Assembly (NCBI GenBank): GCA_031425525.1
Contig: JANPJM010000068.1
Coordinates: 1 to 64,000, forward strand
Reading direction: 5' to 3'
Origin: JANNMJ01 sp031425525
GTDB taxonomy: Bacteria > Bacteroidota > Bacteroidia > Cytophagales > Hymenobacteraceae
DNA: 64,000 nucleotides
Shown here: piece by piece, positions 60,908 through 64,000 of the stretch
Layout of the letters: every line of letters begins with the position of its first letter
Numbering within the stretch: the stretch's first letter is position 1
Notes under the pieces: generated by a model
Database searches by the model: none
What the model was told of the DNA's origin: nothing
The model's input: only the letters and a program-made list of their open reading frames with translations
Translations under genes and position numbers: made by a program

Positions 60908-62980
60908 TTACCCCACCGCCGCCCGCAACAGGTCATACGTCGCCGTCTGGGCGCGGACTTCGGGCGCGTCGGGCGGGCTGGTTACCGGCTGATTATCAAA
61001 ATCACGGGCCTTCACGTTGTCGTTGTCCTGCAAGACCACCATCGCGCGCACTTCGGCTTTGAGCGCGGGGTCGTACACCGGAAACGCCACCTCGACGCGC
61101 CGCGAGAGGTTGCGGTTCATCCAGTCGGCGGAGGCGACGTAGAGGCGCTCGTTTTCGGGACCGCCGCCGTTGCCGAACAGGTACACGCGACCGTGTTCGA
61201 GGTAGCGGTCGACCAGCCCCCGGGCGTGCAGGTGGGCCGGGCCGCCCGCCGAGCCGGGGACGGCGCACGAAATGCCCCGCACGTTGAGGCTCACGTACAC
61301 GCCCGCTTCGGCGGCGCGGTACAGCAACCGGATCATTTCTTCGTCCTGCAAGGCGTTCAGCTTGAGCCAGATGTAGGCGGGTTTGCCGGCTTTGGCGTTG
61401 GTTATTTCGGTTTGCACGAACTCCGTCAGGCGCTCGCGCAGGTTGAAGGGCGCCACCAGCAGATGCTCGAAGGTGAGCCCCGCGCGCTGCCGCGTCGAGA
61501 GAAACGCGAACACCTGACTGACTTCCGCGGTCAGGCGCGGGTCGGCCGTGAACAGGCCGTAATCGGCGTACACGCGGCTGGTTTGCTCGTTGAAATTGCC
61601 GGTGCTGAGGTAGGCGTACTGCCGCAGGGCGCCGTTTTCGGTGCGCGTCACGAGGGCCATCTTGGTGTGCACCTTCAAATCGGGGAAACCGAAAATGACG
61701 TTGGCGCCCGCCTTTTGCAGCTTGCCCGCCCAACTGATGTTGGCGGCTTCATCGAAGCGCGCCTTCAATTCCACGACCACCGTTACCTGCTTGCCGGCTT
61801 TGGCGGCCTTCACGAGGGCTTTGGCGATTTCCGACTTCGCCGCCACCCGGTAGAGCGTCGCGGCGAGGGCCGTAACGGCGGGGTCGGCGGCGGCTTCGCG
61901 AAAGAAGCGCACGACGTAATCGTAGGTCTGATACGGAAAATGAAGCAGGTAATCGCGCTCGCCCACCGCCTTCAGCAGCTTGCGGCGGCGTTGCAGGCCG
62001 GGGTGCGGCAGGGCGGGTTCAGGGGCGTACTTCAGCGCGGGGCGGCCGGGGTCGGGGAAGCCGAAAAAGTCGCGGAAGTTGTGGTAGCGCGCGCCTTCCA
62101 CGGCTTCGTCGGCGCCGATACCGGCGCGCTCGGCCACCTGCATCAGCACGGCCGGCCGGATGGCGGGGTCGTAGAGGAGGCGGGCCGGAAAGCCGGTTTC
62201 GCGCTTCTTGAGCCCCTTTTTGATCTTCGCGAGCAAATCGCCGGAGACTTCTTCTTCGATATCGAGTTCGGCATCGCGCGAGAGTTTCAGCGCCCAGCCA
62301 CTCGCGGTTTCGTAGTCGGGGAAGAGGTCGGCGGCGGCCACGCGCAGCACATCATCGAGGAAGGCGACGGTTTGGCGGCCGTGGTCAGGCGGCAGTTGCA
62401 CGAACCGCCCGCCGTGCGCTTTGGTCGGTAGCTCCACCACCACGATGCGTTCCTGCGGCAGCGCCGCGTGGCGCGGCCGGGTGAGCCGAAACACCATATA
62501 CGTGGCCGAATCGCGCAGAAAAAGCGGCCCCGCCAGTTGGTCGAGCGCCACGGCACCCGCCAGCAGCGGGCGCACGCGCTCGTGGGCGTACTGCGTGAGC
62601 CAGGCGCGCTGCTCGGCCGAAAACGTGGTGTCGGACGTTACCAGATCGATACCTTCAGCGGCGAGCGCCGGCACAATTTCTTGCCGGAACGTATCGCCGA
62701 ACGCGTGTTGCAGTTCCGTCACGCGTTCCAAGACCAAGCGCAGTTCGGCGGCGGGGTCGGCGGCGAGTTTGGCGCGGGTCTTCCGTTTGAGCTTCACGAG
62801 ACGTCGCATCGTGGCCACGCGCACCTTGAAATACTCGTCGAGGTTGGCCGAGAAAATCGCCAGGAACTTCAAGCGTTCGAGCAGCGGCACGGCCGGGTTG
62901 CGCGCTTCCAGCAGCACGCGCTCGTTGAAGGCCAGCCAGCTCAGCTCGCGGTTGTGGAGGGGAAAATCGGTCTTCGACAT
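60908..62980 (-). CDS. ppk1: Polyphosphate kinase 1
   Basis: 690 residues, normal length. Polymerises the gamma-phosphate of ATP into polyphosphate. The N-terminus FPLHNRELSWLAFNERVLLE and RLKFLAIFSANLDEYFKVRV, the middle VGERDYLLHFPYQTYDYVVR, and the catalytic part KVHTKMALVTR (phosphorylated His), YAYLSTGNFNEQTSRVYADY and VSLNVRGISCAVPG are all present. Polyphosphate serves as phosphate and energy store. It is convergent with the ATPase/nuclease operon (18-base gap) and 112 bases downstream of the SixA-type gene, separated by a repeat. Confidence 0.96.
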   Translation of the reverse strand: MSKTDFPLHNRELSWLAFNERVLLEARNPAVPLLERLKFLAIFSANLDEYFKVRVATMRRLVKLKRKTRAKLAADPAAELRLVLERVTELQHAFGDTFRQEIVPALAAEGIDLVTSDTTFSAEQRAWLTQYAHERVRPLLAGAVALDQLAGPLFLRDSATYMVFRLTRPRHAALPQERIVVVELPTKAHGGRFVQLPPDHGRQTVAFLDDVLRVAAADLFPDYETASGWALKLSRDAELDIEEEVSGDLLAKIKKGLKKRETGFPARLLYDPAIRPAVLMQVAERAGIGADEAVEGARYHNFRDFFGFPDPGRPALKYAPEPALPHPGLQRRRKLLKAVGERDYLLHFPYQTYDYVVRFFREAAADPAVTALAATLYRVAAKSEIAKALVKAAKAGKQVTVVVELKARFDEAANISWAGKLQKAGANVIFGFPDLKVHTKMALVTRTENGALRQYAYLSTGNFNEQTSRVYADYGLFTADPRLTAEVSQVFAFLSTRQRAGLTFEHLLVAPFNLRERLTEFVQTEITNAKAGKPAYIWLKLNALQDEEMIRLLYRAAEAGVYVSLNVRGISCAVPGSAGGPAHLHARGLVDRYLEHGRVYLFGNGGGPENERLYVASADWMNRNLSRRVEVAFPVYDPALKAEVRAMVVLQDNDNVKARDFDNQPVTSPPDAPEVRAQTATYDLLRAAVG

Positions 62981-62990
62981 TTCGTGGGGG

Positions 62991-63090
62991 TAGTCAGTAA
63001 AAAGTAAGTGGTAGTCAGTAGTTGGTAGTCAGACGAACGTGCTGTTCGGTCTAACTACCCAATACCGACTACCAAGTACCGACTACTGTA
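62991..63090. repeat. GTAGTCAGTAGTTGGTAGTC-type intergenic repeat with inverted halves
   Basis: GTAGTCAGTA, GGTAGTCAGTAGTTGGTAGT and related words on the left half are followed by CTACCCAATACCGACTACCA and AGTACCGACTACTGTAG on the right, which are approximate reverse complements. It occupies the whole gap between the ppk1 start and the SixA-type gene stop. Confidence 0.7.
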
Positions 63091-63092
63091 GC

Positions 63093-63593
63093 TTACAAAT
63101 CGTAGTTTTTGGGGAAATCAAAAAAGCCGAACTCCGCCGAATCGCGCTCCAGCTTTTTCCACGACATCGTATCGAAGCGCAGACAGACAATGCCCGCCGT
63201 CGGCAGTTCCGGCACGAATTGCGGTGAGAGGAAATTGGCCACGTCGGTAATCGTGTTGTTGTGCCCCACGATGAGTACCTCTTCCAGCGACGGCCGCAAC
63301 TGCCCGATTACGTCGAGGTACGCCTCCCTATCGGCTTCATAGAGCGTCGGCTCGATCTGAATCTTCAGCGGCTCGTAATCCAGCTCTTTCGCCACGAGCG
63401 TGGCCGTGCTGAGGGTGCGCACCGCCGGCGAGCACACCAGCAGGTCGAGGGGGTTGATTTCGCGCGCCAGCAGTTGCTGGGCCATAAAGGGCGCATCGCG
63501 TCGGCCGCGCTCGTTGAGGGGGCGGTCGCGGTCGGCGAGTCCCGCGTGCGCCCAATCCGATTTGGCGTGGCGCATGAGGTACAGGGTCTTCAT
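63093..63593 (-). CDS. sixA: SixA-type phosphohistidine phosphatase
   Basis: 166 residues from the ATG at 63593. Histidine phosphatase superfamily: the catalytic LYLMRHAKSDW (RHG/RHA motif), DRPLNERGRRDAPFMAQ, LLVCSPAVRTLSTA with the second Arg, and EEVLIVGHNNTITDVANFL with the second His. SixA proteins remove phosphate from histidine on phosphotransfer proteins. An 11-base G/C tract lies 14 bases before the start codon. Confidence 0.9.
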   Translation of the reverse strand: MKTLYLMRHAKSDWAHAGLADRDRPLNERGRRDAPFMAQQLLAREINPLDLLVCSPAVRTLSTATLVAKELDYEPLKIQIEPTLYEADREAYLDVIGQLRPSLEEVLIVGHNNTITDVANFLSPQFVPELPTAGIVCLRFDTMSWKKLERDSAEFGFFDFPKNYDL

Positions 63594-63607
63594 CGGCAGA
63601 AAAAAAA

Positions 63608-63618
63608 GGGGGGGGGGG
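63608..63618. repeat. G11 homopolymer tract upstream of the SixA-type gene
   Basis: Eleven G on the plus strand (C11 on the coding strand), preceded by A8 at 63600-63607. It lies 14 bases before the start codon at 63593, where length change could alter the leader or promoter spacing. Confidence 0.8.
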
Positions 63619-63864
63619 TGAAAGTAGTCGGTGGAAAGCGCGGCAAGGTAAAAACCCGGCGCCCGATGCGCGGCATCCGGCCGCATAACGGCGCCACAAC
63701 GCGCGGCCCCACGTACGCCCGCCCGCCGAGGCAGGTTGCAGAGCCAGCAGACTGGGCCGCACTGTTTGCGCCCGCCCGCCAACCCGATGGGCGTGGAGGT
63801 CGTAGATTGTCGCCAAATAACCCGGCGTTTTTGCCCGTTACCCCCAAACCCCCTCCCAATTCCT

Positions 63865-64000
63865 ATGCGTAAACTCGCATATCTGCCCACTACGTGGCTG
63901 TTGGCCGCGTTCGTGCTGTTAATTTCTGTCCTGAGCGCTTGCTCGCAGGAAGGCAAAGTCGGCGAAGCTTCGTCGCTGTACGGCACGACGTCGAAAAAAT
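63865..64000 (+). CDS. Lipoprotein, N-terminal fragment (runs off the window)
   Basis: 45 codons are visible from the ATG at 63865. The signal TWLLAAFVLLISVLSAC ends in a lipobox (LSAC), so the next residue, Cys26, is lipidated; the mature start is CSQEGKVGEASSLYGTTSKK. The rest is outside. The start resembles GldJ/GldK-type gliding lipoproteins of Cytophagales by general form only, so no name is given. It is divergent from the SixA-type gene. Confidence 0.65.
   Translation, partial: MRKLAYLPTTWLLAAFVLLISVLSACSQEGKVGEASSLYGTTSKK

Noticed and set aside
61193..62431. Open frame of 412 codons opposite ppk1
   Set aside because: Fully inside the confidently assigned ppk1; no motif in the antisense protein.

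Overview
The window is chromosomal DNA from a high-GC member of the Bacteroidota, most likely Cytophagales and probably close to Hymenobacter. The supporting evidence is a type IX secretion C-terminal sorting domain, a DUF5916/CBM9-like outer-membrane protein, a DUF5723-type outer-membrane protein, bacillithiol synthesis (bshA), a two-subunit methylmalonyl-CoA mutase with MeaB, multi-PAS sensors of Hymenobacter style, and repeated copies of the Bacteroidota -7 promoter element TAnnTTTG just upstream of genes. The genus is an inference; the phylum is well supported.

Layout. 0-4 kb: the 3' end of an IS1-like transposase runs into the end of rseP, followed by dxr and a divergent FKBP-type isomerase and GIY-YIG gene. 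4-13 kb: GH3 enzyme, a kinase-less PAS protein, dnaA, and a 5'-nucleotidase split over two genes. 13-23.5 kb: methylmalonyl-CoA mutase small and large subunits, small passenger genes, secreted propeller proteins, YiaA-like protein and meaB. 23.7-37.5 kb: outer-membrane protein, an MBOAT/SGNH-like acetylation pair, DUF5916 protein, folB, DivIVA-like protein, WD40 protein, two fasciclin-type proteins, and the paired putative DNA repair proteins (TIGR03915 and radical SAM TIGR03916 types). 37.5-42.6 kb: cytochrome P460-like lipoprotein, DUF6929-type protein, HU-like protein, then an accessory zone with an orphan Imm40-like gene, a VapBC-type toxin-antitoxin pair and an AT-richer two-gene islet bounded by 30-bp direct repeats. 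42.6-57.3 kb: icd, M16 peptidase, dnaX with an A10 slippage site, Uma2 proteins, mreBCD, bshA, and a sorted copper-monooxygenase-like protein with its redoxin. 57.3-64 kb: an unknown gene, a 43-bp tandem repeat array, an ATPase plus PD-(D/E)xK-like two-gene operon (candidate defence system), ppk1, a SixA-type phosphatase behind a G11 tract, and the start of a lipoprotein gene.

Most genes are housekeeping. The striking features are: (1) the candidate ATPase/nuclease operon at 58.8-60.9 kb; (2) an A10 run in dnaX at the tau/gamma boundary with stop codons placed immediately in both alternative frames; (3) an intergenic-type repeat inserted in frame into the large mutase subunit; (4) a 176-bp palindromic repeat inside the mre operon that seems to have left mreC with a TTG start; (5) the direct-repeat-bounded islet. 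Several unrelated short intergenic repeat families recur through the window. All family assignments come from reading motifs by eye; no database search was run.
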